64,000 bases of DNA from Pullulanibacillus camelliae (GCF_014642655.1 NZ_BMIR01000001.1:545518-609517), one strand, 5' to 3'; shown: positions 7,971 through 17,468, counted from the stretch's first letter. The notes: generated from the letters alone by a model not told the origin. Program-made: numbers and translations.

Positions 7971-9875
7971 TTACCTTTTACTTCGTTCAATTTCTTCGAC
8001 TTTGATAGATAACTCCGTCCAGCGTTCTACGGCTTCCTCTAGTTTTACTTCAATTTCCTTCTGTTCATTAAAAAGCTCTTGAACACGCCCTAGGTCACTG
8101 CCCGCTGCTTGAATATCACCCTCAAGGCGCTCTTGTTCAGCTTCTAACTCAGCGATGCGTTCTTCGATCCCCTCCCACTCCTTCTGCTCTTTATATGTGA
8201 GCTTTAATCGAGGGGACTGCCGCCTCTGGGACCCCTGAAACTGCGGTGAGTCCTGCTTATGCTTAGACGGACTAGGTGTGCTTTTCTCAGAAGCAAGATA
8301 GTCTGAATAATTCCCTTCAAAGCGCTGAATATTACCCTCTCCTTCAAAAACTAGGAGGTGATCAATCACACGATCTAAAAAGTAACGATCATGGGAGACC
8401 GTAATAACCACACCTGAGAAGTGGTCTAAATAATCTTCAAGAATACTTAAGGTTGTCGTATCCAAGTCGTTGGTAGGTTCATCGAGCAGTAAAACATTTG
8501 GTTCTTCCATCAGCACCTTGAGCAAATACAATCGACGCTGTTCACCACCTGAGAGACGTCGCACAAACGTCCGTTGGGCGGGGCGGGGGAATAAAAAACG
8601 CTCAAGCATTTGTTCAGCTGAGATCCACTGACCATCTGCTGTATGAATCATCTCTGCCTTCTCTTTAATATAATCAATCACACGCAAAGAACCATCAATG
8701 TCTATATCACTCTGCCTATAGTATCCTAGCTTGACGGTTTGGCCCGTCTTAATCTCCCCTGAATCAGGTGCCATTAATCCTGCCATCATATTAAGCAGCG
8801 TTGATTTTCCTGTCCCATTCGGACCAATAATACCTAAGCGCTCACCTGGTACTACCAAATAGCTAAATGACTTAATCAATGTTTTATGATCATAGGATTT
8901 TGTAATATCCTCGATTTCTAACACTTGATTCCCTAATCGGCTGGCTCCTACTTGAAAGCTTATTGAGCCTGTTGGCATGACATTATCCTGTTCCTGCAGT
9001 TGATGCACTCGATCAATTCTCGCCTTCTGTTTTGTCGAGCGCGCTTTCGCACCACGGCGCAACCAAGCGAGCTCGGACCTTAGCAGGTTTTGCCGTTTTC
9101 TCTCATCTTGGATGGTCAGCGCTTCCCTCTCTGCCTTCTTCTCTAAAAAAACCTCATAATTGCCCTCATACGCATAGAGTTTGCCGTGATCCAGCTCATA
9201 AATTTTCTTAACCACTCGGTTAAGAAAGTAGCGATCATGAGTGACTAACACTAACGCGCCGGGATATTGGGACAAATATGTCTCAAGCCACTCAATGGTC
9301 TTATTATCCAAATGGTTAGTCGGCTCATCTAAAATTAAAAGATCGGCTGGCTGAATTAATGCCTTAGCCATTGCAACTCGTTTTCTTTGTCCGCCAGAGA
9401 GCTCGTTGACGGGCTTTTGATACGCCTTGATCCCTAACCGATTAAGAATCGTTTTGGCCAGTGTACTCGCTTCCCAAGCATCAAGCGCATCCATTTGCTG
9501 CTGAATCTGAAAAAAGCGCTGCCTAACCGCTTCATCTTCAGGCTGATTTTCTAGCTCAGCGACCAGGCGTTCGTAAGCTCTCATTGTTCTCATTAACTGA
9601 GAATCGCCGTAATAGATTTGTTCCAGCACCGTGAGATTCTCATGAAACTCAGGATTTTGGGGAAGATATTCAATGTGAAATTGCTTAGCGTGTGTCAGCG
9701 TACCTGTTTCTGGCTGCTCAACCTCAGCTAATATTTTCAATAACGATGATTTTCCCGTACCATTAACCCCGATTAATCCGACTCTCTCCTTCTCCTCAAT
9801 GGTTAAGGAAATGTGATCAAAAAGCGTCTTCTCACCAAAAGTTTTATAAAGATCTTCAGCTATAAGCAAGCTCAT
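7971..9875 (-). CDS. yfmR: ABC-F family ATPase, YfmR/Uup type
   Basis: A 634-residue protein with two ABC domains and no membrane segments. Walker A motifs GVNGTGKSS (first domain) and GPNGTGKST (second), signatures LSGGQRKR and LSGGEQRR, and paired DEPTNHLD/DEPTNDLD Walker B segments are all visible. A lysine/arginine-rich linker separates the domains. The C-terminal 80 residues form a highly charged coiled coil (EERIAELEAEQERLEG), as in Uup/YfmR. ABC-F proteins bind the ribosomal E site and relieve stalling. YfmR-type members work with EF-P on difficult motifs, which makes housekeeping more likely than drug resistance. It is alone on its strand. Confidence 0.85.
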   Translation of the reverse strand: MSLLIAEDLYKTFGEKTLFDHISLTIEEKERVGLIGVNGTGKSSLLKILAEVEQPETGTLTHAKQFHIEYLPQNPEFHENLTVLEQIYYGDSQLMRTMRAYERLVAELENQPEDEAVRQRFFQIQQQMDALDAWEASTLAKTILNRLGIKAYQKPVNELSGGQRKRVAMAKALIQPADLLILDEPTNHLDNKTIEWLETYLSQYPGALVLVTHDRYFLNRVVKKIYELDHGKLYAYEGNYEVFLEKKAEREALTIQDERKRQNLLRSELAWLRRGAKARSTKQKARIDRVHQLQEQDNVMPTGSISFQVGASRLGNQVLEIEDITKSYDHKTLIKSFSYLVVPGERLGIIGPNGTGKSTLLNMMAGLMAPDSGEIKTGQTVKLGYYRQSDIDIDGSLRVIDYIKEKAEMIHTADGQWISAEQMLERFLFPRPAQRTFVRRLSGGEQRRLYLLKVLMEEPNVLLLDEPTNDLDTTTLSILEDYLDHFSGVVITVSHDRYFLDRVIDHLLVFEGEGNIQRFEGNYSDYLASEKSTPSPSKHKQDSPQFQGSQRRQSPRLKLTYKEQKEWEGIEERIAELEAEQERLEGDIQAAGSDLGRVQELFNEQKEIEVKLEEAVERWTELSIKVEEIERSKR

Positions 9876-9940
9876 ATTGCATCATTCCTGATTCATAATT
9901 TTTTAACATCATCTTAAAACGCATTCGAATTCTATAATTA

Positions 9941-10387
9941 TCATGCTCCCTGCTTCAGGGAACGAAGTTTTCTGTACATTTGATTGCTAACTTCCGAAAG
10001 GATAAGTCCCACAGCAATGGCCCCTGATAGTAAAAAGACCTTGGCAGAGAGCTGCACTGCCGAGCTGTAATCATTCTGAACAAAGTGGCGCATTGCATCA
10101 TAGGCCATCCCCCCAGGAACAAGCGGAATAATGCCAGCCACACTGAAAATAATCATTGGCATTTTATACATGCGAGCGAAGCTTTGACCGATCACTGCAA
10201 TAAAAAAAGCAGCTAACAAATTGGCTAACACCACATTAACATTGAAGGCAACGAGTAAAATATACATCAGCCATCCCATCATGCCAACCAAGCCGCATTT
10301 AACCAAGGCATTCTTGGGACAATTAAAAATAATGCCAAACGCAGCGGAAGCAATAAAACTTGTTATACATTGTTGCAGCACATGCAC
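9941..10387 (-). CDS. Threonine/serine exporter small subunit (YjjB/ThrE C-terminal type)
   Basis: A 148-residue integral membrane protein with four or five hydrophobic helices and the family motif IPLVPGGMAYDAM. It corresponds to the C-terminal half of ThrE, or YjjB of the split YjjP-YjjB exporter, which moves threonine, serine or succinate-like substrates. The start is GTG at 10387, with GGGAGGTGG about seven bases upstream. A longer frame to 10450 would overlap the partner gene and has no ribosome site. It follows the YjjP-type gene by 22 nt, so the two form an operon. Confidence 0.87.
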   Translation of the reverse strand: MHVLQQCITSFIASAAFGIIFNCPKNALVKCGLVGMMGWLMYILLVAFNVNVVLANLLAAFFIAVIGQSFARMYKMPMIIFSVAGIIPLVPGGMAYDAMRHFVQNDYSSAVQLSAKVFLLSGAIAVGLILSEVSNQMYRKLRSLKQGA

Positions 10388-10409
10388 GAAGATCCACCTC
10401 CCAAATCCT

Positions 10410-11162
10410 TTACAAGGCAAATGCAAAAGCAATACCCATGCCGATGGCAAAAGCAGTCAAAAAGGCCTCTGCCCCTTTTGATAACCCTGAAACCAGATGG
10501 CCAGCCATGAGATCGCGTATCGCATTTGTAATCAATAGCCCCGGGACAAGAGGCATGACGGAGCCAATAATGATCTTATCCATCTCATGACCCAGCCCAA
10601 AATGCGTTAATCCAACGGCCAGTACCCCAATGATCAGAGAAGCCAAGAATTCAGCGAAAAACTTGAGCTGAATCAGCCGATGAAAATAGACAAGTCCAGC
10701 AAAGCCTAATCCGCCAGCTACACAAGCGGGTAAAAAGTCAAACCATCCACCCTTAAACATAATAAGAAAACAGCCACTGGCAATTGAAGCGGAAAGGATC
10801 CTCTGCCAAATCGAATAAGTAAGTTCAGCCTTTTCTATAGCTTTTAACTGTAGATAGGCTTCCTTTAATGACAGTTCGCCACTGCTAATTTTCCGCGACA
10901 CATGGTTAACATCGGCGACCTTTTGTAAATCGGTTGACCGTTCTGAAACGCGAATAAGCTTTGTAGGATCTGTTCCATCAATGGAAAAGATGATTCCTGT
11001 AGGCATGACGAAGCATTGCGACGCCCGATCATCAAAGGCGGCTGCAATCCGTGTCATGGTATCTTCAACACGGTAGGTTTCTGCCCCACTTTTCAACATA
11101 ATATCGCCTGCTAAGAGACAAACATCAATAATTTCATTAATGCGTTGCGATTGTTCCTTCAC
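10410..11162 (-). CDS. Threonine/serine exporter large subunit (YjjP/ThrE N-terminal type)
   Basis: About 250 residues. A soluble N-terminal part of roughly 110 residues (DVCLLAGDIMLKSGAETYRVEDTM, then MPTGIIFSIDG) is typical of PF06738. It precedes about five membrane helices containing MPLVPGLLITNAIRDLMAG, the conserved translocation motif. The GTG at 11162 has GGAGAG seven bases upstream and is preferred over the ATG at 11177, whose own codons contain that site. It works with the downstream small subunit as a two-part amino-acid exporter. The exact substrate is unknown. Confidence 0.87.
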   Translation of the reverse strand: MKEQSQRINEIIDVCLLAGDIMLKSGAETYRVEDTMTRIAAAFDDRASQCFVMPTGIIFSIDGTDPTKLIRVSERSTDLQKVADVNHVSRKISSGELSLKEAYLQLKAIEKAELTYSIWQRILSASIASGCFLIMFKGGWFDFLPACVAGGLGFAGLVYFHRLIQLKFFAEFLASLIIGVLAVGLTHFGLGHEMDKIIIGSVMPLVPGLLITNAIRDLMAGHLVSGLSKGAEAFLTAFAIGMGIAFAFAL

Positions 11163-11603
11163 TTGCATTCTCTCCATACACTTTCAAATAGTTAAACACG
11201 CTGCAGCATCAGAATGCATCGCGCTTCTTATTATCCTAAAGTATAAAAATAACAGGGTGCTTCAGCCGCTATTAGAAGAAGTTCCCTGTCCGCTTTTTTT
11301 CAGTATAGCTGACTCCTAGCTTGTGAAGCAATAGAAATTGAAATCCAAACGCTTCCAGCAGAAAAAAGGCGAGCAATCCCATGTTTCAGATAAAAGATTA
11401 TTTTTATTTGTAAGTCAGCTTCCCATCAACTTTCTTCTTGATTTTTTTTAAAACGGGATTATAATAATCTCATTGTTATCACGCAAATTTGGGCTTTCTA
11501 CCCAAGTGTCACGAACTCAGGGGGTCCCCCTATAAACCTTTCATCATGTTTTTTATCATTTAAAGTACAGCCTCTATAAAGAGGTTCATAGGAGAAATGA
11601 TAC
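11163..11603. other. Non-coding gap between exporter and ATP-grasp genes
   Basis: No gene is apparent in these 440 bases. A loose AACAGGG/CCCTGT pairing near 11251-11290 followed by seven T may be a weak terminator on the plus strand. A short GGGGG/CCCCC palindrome lies at about 11519-11533. The DNA between 11395 and 11480 is AT-rich and could hold a promoter for the next gene, but I cannot place one confidently. Confidence 0.4.
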
Positions 11604-12419
11604 ATGAAGTCCATTACCTTTAATCCTTTGCGCACGTTGGCTATCCCGAATACACATTACATTAAACCAGAGCTCATGTTTCGCCATCGTGAAGACATCG
11701 CCGCTGCCGATTGGATTTTATTCCCAGACTATTGGCAAGTCAATAGTCTAGTGTATGGATTAAAAAAGCAAATATTCCCTAGTGTTGCTTCTTATCATCT
11801 CGGACACAATAAAATTGAGATGACGCGTGCTTTCCAATTGTTATTTCCAGATTACTTTCCATATACTGAAATTCTAGCCAATACACCCACAAATACCACA
11901 ATGATTCTTGAGACCTTCCCCTTTCCATTTATAGCTAAGGAAATTAAAAATTCTATGGGAAAAGGTGTATTCATTATTAACAATGAACAAGATTTAATCA
12001 ACTACGCGAATGCCAATGACGTCCTCTATGTTCAAGAATATCTCCCTATCGACCGTGATATCCGTCTTACACTGGTTGGGGAGAAGGTGATTGGTGCTTA
12101 TTGGCGTATCGGCAGAGAGGACTCTCATTTAAATAATGTTTCGCAAGGAGGGCAAATAGCATTTGACCCTGTCCCACGCGATATTATTGATCTTGTAGAG
12201 ACAGTGGCGCAAACGTTGAACATTAATCACGCTGGCTTTGATGTCGCCATTTATAATGGGCATCCTTATTTTTTTGAATTCAACACGCTATTCGGCAATG
12301 TTGGTCTTCAGAAAATGAATCTTTCCATCGAAGAGCATATCTATCAGTATTTAGTTGCGCACCATACACCGACAAAACCCCCTTTTTTGCCAGACTTTAA
12401 TAAAAAGAAGACCTCTTGA
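11604..12419 (+). CDS. RimK-like ATP-grasp ligase
   Basis: A 271-residue ATP-grasp protein. The N-terminal 85 residues form a pre-ATP-grasp region. Then follow the phosphate-loop segment SMGKGVFII, the adenine-contacting VQEYLPIDRDIRL, and the metal-binding end GFDVAIYNGHPYFFEFNTLFGNVG, with the Glu-x-Asn metal ligand pair. It is closest in style to RimK/alpha-L-glutamate ligases that attach an amino acid to a carboxylate. The substrate cannot be told from sequence. The start has AGGAGA nine bases upstream. It is convergent with the next gene, whose stop lies 11 nt away. Confidence 0.75.
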   Translation: MKSITFNPLRTLAIPNTHYIKPELMFRHREDIAAADWILFPDYWQVNSLVYGLKKQIFPSVASYHLGHNKIEMTRAFQLLFPDYFPYTEILANTPTNTTMILETFPFPFIAKEIKNSMGKGVFIINNEQDLINYANANDVLYVQEYLPIDRDIRLTLVGEKVIGAYWRIGREDSHLNNVSQGGQIAFDPVPRDIIDLVETVAQTLNINHAGFDVAIYNGHPYFFEFNTLFGNVGLQKMNLSIEEHIYQYLVAHHTPTKPPFLPDFNKKKTS

Positions 12420-12430
12420 ATTAAAGTGAT

Positions 12431-13750
12431 CTATCTTGCTCTCGGGAGTTCAATAACAAATTGGGTTCCCTGATCTTTTTTACTCTTTATATGTATTCTT
12501 CCATTCATAGATTGAATAATGCTAAAAACAACCATCATGCCCAATCCCGTCCCTTTCTTTTTAGTAGAAAAATAAGGTTCACCTAACCGAGCGATTTCTT
12601 CATCTGTCATCCCTATCCCATGATCCACAATTGAAACAACCGCCATTCCTTTTTCCTCATAAAGCGAAATTTCAATCACACTTCCTGAAGGGGAAGCCTC
12701 AATGCAGTTTTTAATGACATTAGAAAAACATTGATGCAGTTTGTGTGCCTCACCGATCACACCAATGTCTGTATGCTCCCCTCTATCAAACTGAATAATG
12801 ATCGACTTCATATTGGCATAGGGAATAAGAAGTCTGAGTGTTTTCTCTAATTCTTCTTTTAAATTAATCCTTTTCGGATCCTCCAATACCGGTTTTGCAA
12901 AGGTTAAATAATCACTGATCACCTGCTCTGCCTGTACAATCTCCTCATGTGCTAAAGAAAGATAATACTTTGTTTTCTCGGGAAGGCCATCCTTTAAAAC
13001 CAACTGGATAAAGCCTTTTGTCACGGTTAAAGGATTGCGCACTTCGTGGGATACCGATGCGGCTAAATCACTGACGATCTGCGCTTTTTCTGCTTTTTGT
13101 AGTTTTAGATCTGTTAGTATATTTCTGTTGAATCTCTCCATGGTATACATTATAACGAACAACGCGATGCATTGTGTAAGGAAAATCACACCGGACGCCA
13201 CGCTGAACATCCGTTCATTTTTATAAAAAAGCAAAAGACCTAAATCGATCAGCAATGTGGTCACAAGGGAGATGAAGGTTAAGCATAAATATTTTTGTTT
13301 CGGTGAAAATTGATTGAAGCGGCGTCTAAAGAAGAGAAGAATAACCATCAATACAACTTGAATAAAAAACGACCAGAAAAACCCCTCTCCCCCTAATGCA
13401 AGACGAATAGCCATACAAACCCCTGATAAAAGAATACCAATGATCGAGTTCATAAACAGAAAGCTCATGATCACTGGAACCTCTCGTAAATCAAAGGTCA
13501 ACCCCTCTACCGCACTCACCGGAAAGATCATACAAAGAAGGATGGCAAGACTGCCGACAATCCCATAAAATAACGTATGTCTAAAAGACTGAATCGTTCT
13601 TTTCCCAAACAATAAGAACATATATAGTGGTAATAAAACAACAAAAAAATTAACAATCAAATCTTTAAATTGCAACACCAGTTTCCCTATCCCCCTAAAA
13701 ATCAAATTCCTCAACTCTGCCATGACATCATGCATAGTATAGGACATCAT
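12431..13750 (-). CDS. Membrane sensor histidine kinase with 5TM (LYT-like) sensor, KinB-like
   Basis: Up to 439 residues. Five or six hydrophobic helices cover residues 30-205, a pattern like the 5TMR-LYT module of LytS-type and KinB-type sensors. A HisKA box ASVSHEVRNPLTVTKGF follows with His235, then the N-box KNCIEA, the G1 box DHGIGM and the G2 box KGTGLGMMVV. No response regulator is adjacent. Together with the missing PAS domain, this suggests a phosphorelay input kinase (inference). The start is uncertain: the ATGs at 13750/13747 lack a good ribosome site, while a GTG about 23 codons in has AGGGGG upstream. Confidence 0.83.
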   Translation of the reverse strand: MMSYTMHDVMAELRNLIFRGIGKLVLQFKDLIVNFFVVLLPLYMFLLFGKRTIQSFRHTLFYGIVGSLAILLCMIFPVSAVEGLTFDLREVPVIMSFLFMNSIIGILLSGVCMAIRLALGGEGFFWSFFIQVVLMVILLFFRRRFNQFSPKQKYLCLTFISLVTTLLIDLGLLLFYKNERMFSVASGVIFLTQCIALFVIMYTMERFNRNILTDLKLQKAEKAQIVSDLAASVSHEVRNPLTVTKGFIQLVLKDGLPEKTKYYLSLAHEEIVQAEQVISDYLTFAKPVLEDPKRINLKEELEKTLRLLIPYANMKSIIIQFDRGEHTDIGVIGEAHKLHQCFSNVIKNCIEASPSGSVIEISLYEEKGMAVVSIVDHGIGMTDEEIARLGEPYFSTKKKGTGLGMMVVFSIIQSMNGRIHIKSKKDQGTQFVIELPRAR

Positions 13751-13805
13751 CGCTATTCTTTTAATCTATATCTATTGTAAACAATCTAATCCTTGATTTA
13801 TAGCC

Positions 13806-13841
13806 ATAAAATAATAAATTCAGTTCACACTATTATTTTAT
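13806..13841. repeat. AT-only inverted repeat in divergent intergenic region
   Basis: ATAAAATAATA and TATTATTTTAT are perfect 11-bp inverted arms around a 14-nt spacer. It lies between divergent genes (kinase left, cysH right), so a terminator role is unlikely. An operator or AT-rich upstream element is possible. Confidence 0.4.
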
Positions 13842-13924
13842 AGAGAAAACGGCTGACTCTGCCCTTTTTATTAACGACAATCCCCCAATTATAAATATTC
13901 CTATAAATTTTATCGGAATTATAA

Positions 13925-13953
13925 TTGACTTTATCGATTTATCCGAATACAAT
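13925..13953 (+). promoter_or_regulatory. Sigma-A promoter of cysH leader
   Basis: TTGACT (13925-13930), a 17-bp spacer and TACAAT (13948-13953) form a near-consensus promoter. The predicted start near 13960 is just ahead of the S-box. The overlapping ATCGGAATTATAAT has some likeness to a CymR cysteine-repressor site, but this is weak. Confidence 0.75.
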
Positions 13954-13982
13954 AATCACTACAAACAAATTTTTTAAAAATT

Positions 13983-14120
13983 CCTTATAGAGAGAGGTGG
14001 AGGGAAGAGCCCCTTGAAACCTCGGCAACACAGCTATCCGATCATTTATACCTTACAAAGGACTCTAAATGCTCAAGAAGACCGCGGCAATACTCTTCTT
14101 CTTTAGACAAGTTTTTTTAT
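13983..14120 (+). promoter_or_regulatory. SAM-I (S-box) riboswitch upstream of cysH
   Basis: The S-box core is readable: AGAGAGGTGGAGGGA, then AGCCCCTTGAAACCTCGGCAAC, then the later AAAGGACTCTAAATGCTC, which corresponds to the AAGGTGCTAATTCC strand. The order and spacing are those of SAM-I aptamers. A stem AAGAAGA/TCTTCTT and a run of seven T at about 14111-14118 give a plausible terminator. B. subtilis cysH also has an S-box leader. High SAM would stop transcription. P3 is longer and the GGTGCTAA strand more divergent than in textbook examples. Confidence 0.85.
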
Positions 14121-14227
14121 TTACCTTGAACCCATTTTGAGTGTTCCTTTTTTATCAGCATGAGAGATGGACTAAAAGACCCATCGCTGTATACCGCTTG
14201 CGTCAATGCCTTTTAAGGAGGGAGAAT

Positions 14228-14974
14228 GTGGACGCTAATTTAATAACCTATGATACTTTCGCAAGTGACCCTTTACAAGGTTTAGATATTAATAACGAAA
14301 CAAAAGGGGCGCTTGACGTTTTGGATTGGGCTTATCGCACCTATGAGGATGATATTGTTTATTCCTGTAGTTTCGGTGTAGAAGGTATTGTACTGATTGA
14401 CCTTATCTCGAAGGTGAAGCCGGACGCTCGCATTATTTTTCTGGATACCGATCTACACTTCCAAGAAACCTATGATCTCATCGACAAAGTAAAAGCAAGA
14501 TTCCCAGAACTTAACATCATTATAAAGAAGCCTGAACTCACTTTAGAAGAACAAGCAACGGAATATGGCTCTGCATTATGGAAACGCCAGCCTGACCAGT
14601 GCTGCTATATAAGGAAAATACAGCCTCTTGAAAAAGCCTTAAAGGGGGTAAGCGCTTGGATATCTGGATTGCGAAGAGAGCAATCTCCAAGTCGTCGCAA
14701 AACAAATTTTGTTAACAAGGATGACCGCTTTCAATCCATTAAGGTATGCCCTCTGATTCATTGGACTTGGGACGACGTTTGGGCCTATGTTGAAAAATAT
14801 GATTTACCATATAATCCTTTACACGATCAAAATTATCCAAGTATTGGCTGTATTCCATGTACTTCACCTGTGAAGGATGGACAGGATTCACGTTCAGGCA
14901 GATGGGCAGGAATGGAAAAAACAGAGTGTGGTCTTCACACCATACCCATTAACTTCAAAACATCTCAGTCGTAA
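14228..14974 (+). CDS. cysH: Phosphoadenylyl/adenylyl-sulfate reductase, 4Fe-4S type
   Basis: This 248-residue PAPS/APS reductase reduces activated sulfate to sulfite with thioredoxin. The nucleotide-binding SCSFGVEG loop and [10 protein letters not shown] are present. The iron-sulfur cysteines are Cys125-Cys126 in QCCYIRK and Cys208/Cys211 in GCIPCT. The catalytic cysteine is Cys234 in KTECGLH. The Cys-Cys...Cys-x-x-Cys set marks the 4Fe-4S class, which can accept APS. The GTG at 14228 is chosen because AAGGAGGGAG lies just upstream; the frame is open to 14141 but lacks a site there. No sulfate permease, sat or cysC follows, unlike in B. subtilis. Confidence 0.93.
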   Translation: MDANLITYDTFASDPLQGLDINNETKGALDVLDWAYRTYEDDIVYSCSFGVEGIVLIDLISKVKPDARIIFLDTDLHFQETYDLIDKVKARFPELNIIIKKPELTLEEQATEYGSALWKRQPDQCCYIRKIQPLEKALKGVSAWISGLRREQSPSRRKTNFVNKDDRFQSIKVCPLIHWTWDDVWAYVEKYDLPYNPLHDQNYPSIGCIPCTSPVKDGQDSRSGRWAGMEKTECGLHTIPINFKTSQS

Positions 14975-15033
14975 CATTTATAAGCCCCCAAAAAATTTAT
15001 CACAGGGTATTTAAACACTGTTATAAAACCCAC

Positions 15034-15060
15034 TATATTGATATGAATAATGATAATGAA
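15034..15060 (+). promoter_or_regulatory. Weak Fur-box-like sequence before siroheme operon
   Basis: ATATGAATAATGATAATGAA resembles one half to two thirds of the GATAATGATAATCATTATC Fur consensus. Iron control of siroheme synthesis would make sense, but the match is partial. Confidence 0.25.
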
Positions 15061-15155
15061 ACCTTTTTATTGCCTGCTAGTCTTAAAATCTAGCACGCTT
15101 TTGCTCAATATCTTTAACAGCAGGTTCTACTCGTGATACTATGTAATCAATCGCA

Positions 15156-15181
15156 GGGAAAGAAGCAGTATCTTCTTTCCC
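15156..15181 (+). promoter_or_regulatory. Perfect 10-bp hairpin in siroheme operon leader
   Basis: GGGAAAGAAG pairs with CTTCTTTCCC around the 6-nt loop CAGTAT, 61 nt before the first gene. No T run follows in either direction within a few bases, so it is not a standard terminator. It may stabilise the message or form part of a leader control. Confidence 0.5.
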
Positions 15182-15242
15182 GAATCCTATCGCTATACAC
15201 TACTTCTTATCATAAAAGTACACAACCTAAGGGGAGATGAAC

Positions 15243-16010
15243 ATGGGGAAGGTTTTTCTTGTTGGTGCAGGGCCAGGAGATCCAGACTTGCTTACAATTA
15301 AGGGACTTAAAGCCATACAACAATCTGATGTCATCCTTTATGATCGCCTCGTGAACGAGGCATTATTAGACTATGCCCCAAGTGATTGTGAACGTATTTA
15401 TTGCGGCAAGCGCCCTGATCACCACACACTCCGCCAAGAAACCATCAATCACTTACTGGTCAAATATGCCCTACAAGATAAAGTAGTCACGCGTCTAAAA
15501 GGTGGCGACCCTTTTATCTTTGGACGTGGTGGCGAAGAAGCCGAAGCCTTGAGCCAGCAAAACATCTCCTTCGAAATCGTCCCTGGCATTACAGCCGGAG
15601 CTGCAGCTCCCGCCTATGCAGGTATTCCACTGACCCATCGTCATGTCAGTTCATCTGTCACTTTTGTCTCAGGAGTGACTCCCCAACAGGAAGCTGATGA
15701 CTATTGGAAAAAATTGGCTCATACTGTGGAAACGCTTTGTATTTATATGGGGATCAAGAAGCTGCCCAATATATGCACACAATTGCTAGAGGGTGGACTG
15801 AGTAAGGAAACACCCATCGCCCTTATTCATTGGGGAACAACTGATCATCAAGTCACCGTTACCGGTACACTAGAAAATATCGTGGAAAAGGCAAAAGACA
15901 CCCAGAACCCCTCGATGATTATCATCGGCAACGTTGTGCGTTTGCGCGAACAACTGCAATGGTTCGAAAAACTACATTTATCTCAGGATCCAAAGTCCTG
16001 TGCGATATGA
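15243..16010 (+). CDS. sumT: Uroporphyrinogen-III C-methyltransferase
   Basis: A 255-residue SUMT that uses two SAM molecules to make precorrin-2, the branch point to siroheme. The N-terminal VFLVGAGPGDPDLLTIKG loop, the VVTRLKGGDPFIFGRGGEEAEAL segment and EIVPGITAGAAAPAYAGIPLTHR are all diagnostic. The ATG at 15243 has AAGGGGAG upstream; the ATG two codons earlier overlaps that site. It starts a tight operon with sirB, sirC and hemD. Siroheme is the cofactor of sulfite reductase, so the operon complements the upstream cysH. Confidence 0.94.
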   Translation: MGKVFLVGAGPGDPDLLTIKGLKAIQQSDVILYDRLVNEALLDYAPSDCERIYCGKRPDHHTLRQETINHLLVKYALQDKVVTRLKGGDPFIFGRGGEEAEALSQQNISFEIVPGITAGAAAPAYAGIPLTHRHVSSSVTFVSGVTPQQEADDYWKKLAHTVETLCIYMGIKKLPNICTQLLEGGLSKETPIALIHWGTTDHQVTVTGTLENIVEKAKDTQNPSMIIIGNVVRLREQLQWFEKLHLSQDPKSCAI

Positions 16011-16028
16011 ATCAACGGAGGGAATCTG

Positions 16029-16784
16029 ATGCAAGCCGTCCTTTACGTAAGCCATGGCACACGCCTTCCAGAAGGCAAACGAGAGGCCATTCGCTTCATA
16101 GAAACAGTCCAACAACAGATCGATGTCTCCCTACAAGAAATTAGCTTTTTAGAGCTCTCTTCTCCAACGATTGCGGAAGGAGTCGCTCATTTAGTCAGCC
16201 AGGGAGCGACAGCAATTTCCGTTGTTCCGGTTCTACTATTAAGCGCCAAGCACTATCATGAGGACATTCCTTATGAACTTGAACAGCTCAAGGAACGCTA
16301 TCCCCAACTCCACTTTACTTACGGACGCCCATTAGGGGTGCAACCGCGCTTAATTCACATTCTAGAAGAGCGCATCAGAGAACAGCAGGTGTTTCACTCA
16401 AAAACCAAAGTGATCGTAGTCGGCAGAGGTAGTAAAGACCCACAAACGAAAAAGGATATTGAGTGTATCGCCGCATCCCTCGCCCAACAATTAGACATCA
16501 AATCCGTCGATTATTGCTTCTTGGCTGCGTGTCATCCTTCATTTGATGAGGCATTAGCTGAGGCGGTCCGGTCACAGGCTAGCCAAGTCATGGTTGTGCC
16601 TTATCTTTGGTTTAATGGCTTGCTTATACGCTCGATGCAAAAAAAGATTAATGCCCTTAACAAAGAAGGTCTGCGCTTCATCCTTTGCGGTCATCTCGGC
16701 CATCATCCTAACATTCAAGAAGCGCTCATCGATCGTGTGAATGAGTCCTTTCAACGCACGTTTCATTTGAAAGCACATGTCTAA
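16029..16784 (+). CDS. sirB: Sirohydrochlorin ferrochelatase
   Basis: A 251-residue CbiX/SirB family protein with two homologous chelatase halves. The first holds LYVSHGTRLPEGK, with the metal-binding histidine, and HYHEDIPYEL. The second starts near VIVVGRGSKDPQTK and contains FLAACHPSFDEA. The two-domain length fits SirB, which inserts Fe2+ in the last step of siroheme synthesis. A cobalt-specific CbiX role is less likely without cobalamin genes. GGAGGG lies just before the ATG, and the gene follows sumT by 18 nt. Confidence 0.9.
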   Translation: MQAVLYVSHGTRLPEGKREAIRFIETVQQQIDVSLQEISFLELSSPTIAEGVAHLVSQGATAISVVPVLLLSAKHYHEDIPYELEQLKERYPQLHFTYGRPLGVQPRLIHILEERIREQQVFHSKTKVIVVGRGSKDPQTKKDIECIAASLAQQLDIKSVDYCFLAACHPSFDEALAEAVRSQASQVMVVPYLWFNGLLIRSMQKKINALNKEGLRFILCGHLGHHPNIQEALIDRVNESFQRTFHLKAHV

Positions 16785-16840
16785 CACCTATTAAGGGTGA
16801 TTTTTTGCTATCAGCTGGCATACTTTAGGAGAGAAAAAGC

Positions 16841-17464
16841 ATGAATGCATTCCCTATAATGCTTAATTTATTAAATAAAAAAGTGGTGACGGTCGGCGGC
16901 GGAAATGTTGCAAGACGCAAGCTCCAAACCTTGCTTAAATACGACGCTTCCATCCACGTCATCAGTCCAGAGCTCCATCCCGACCTTAAACGATTACATG
17001 AGGCAAAGCAATTCACTTGGGTTCCCAAACACTTTGAGCCTGAGGATATTCAAGATGCTTTCATGGTCATTGCAGCCACAAATGATGCAGAAGTTAATGC
17101 TCAAGTAGCCGCCCTTGCTCCTGAACAGGCTCTGATAAATGTCGCCACTCAGCCTGAACAGGGGAATGCCTTTTTTACCTCTCACTTAAAGCGCGGCAGG
17201 CTCTCTATCAGCATTTCAACAAATGGGGCAAGCCCTCTCCTAGCTAAGAAGATTAAAGATGAACTCTCTAGGGTCTATGATGACCGTTACGAAGATTATC
17301 TAGACTTCTTATATGAATGTCGCCGGCTTCTCAAGACTTCAGACTTGACTCAGGAAGAAAAGCAGCGTCTACTCTACGACCTTCTTGCGAGCAACCTGTT
17401 GGAACCTTCTGAGCAATGTCAGATGAAACAGACATTACAAAACCTTATCTCGAAGGAGCACTAA
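16841..17464 (+). CDS. sirC: Precorrin-2 dehydrogenase
   Basis: A 207-residue protein of the SirC/Met8/CysG N-terminal family, which oxidises precorrin-2 to sirohydrochlorin with NAD+. An N-terminal Rossmann motif VVTVGGGNVARRKLQTLLKY and the conserved FIATN-like VIAATNDAEVN are visible, followed by TSHLKRGRLSISISTNGASPLLAKKIK. The C-terminal region is helical. The length matches the monofunctional dehydrogenase. It follows sirB by 56 nt with TTTAGGAGAG upstream, and precedes hemD by 4 nt. Confidence 0.92.
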   Translation: MNAFPIMLNLLNKKVVTVGGGNVARRKLQTLLKYDASIHVISPELHPDLKRLHEAKQFTWVPKHFEPEDIQDAFMVIAATNDAEVNAQVAALAPEQALINVATQPEQGNAFFTSHLKRGRLSISISTNGASPLLAKKIKDELSRVYDDRYEDYLDFLYECRRLLKTSDLTQEEKQRLLYDLLASNLLEPSEQCQMKQTLQNLISKEH

Positions 17465-17468
17465 TTTT

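Noticed and set aside
13806-13841. The AT-only inverted repeat as a terminator
   Set aside because: Both flanking genes point away from it, so no transcript would end there.
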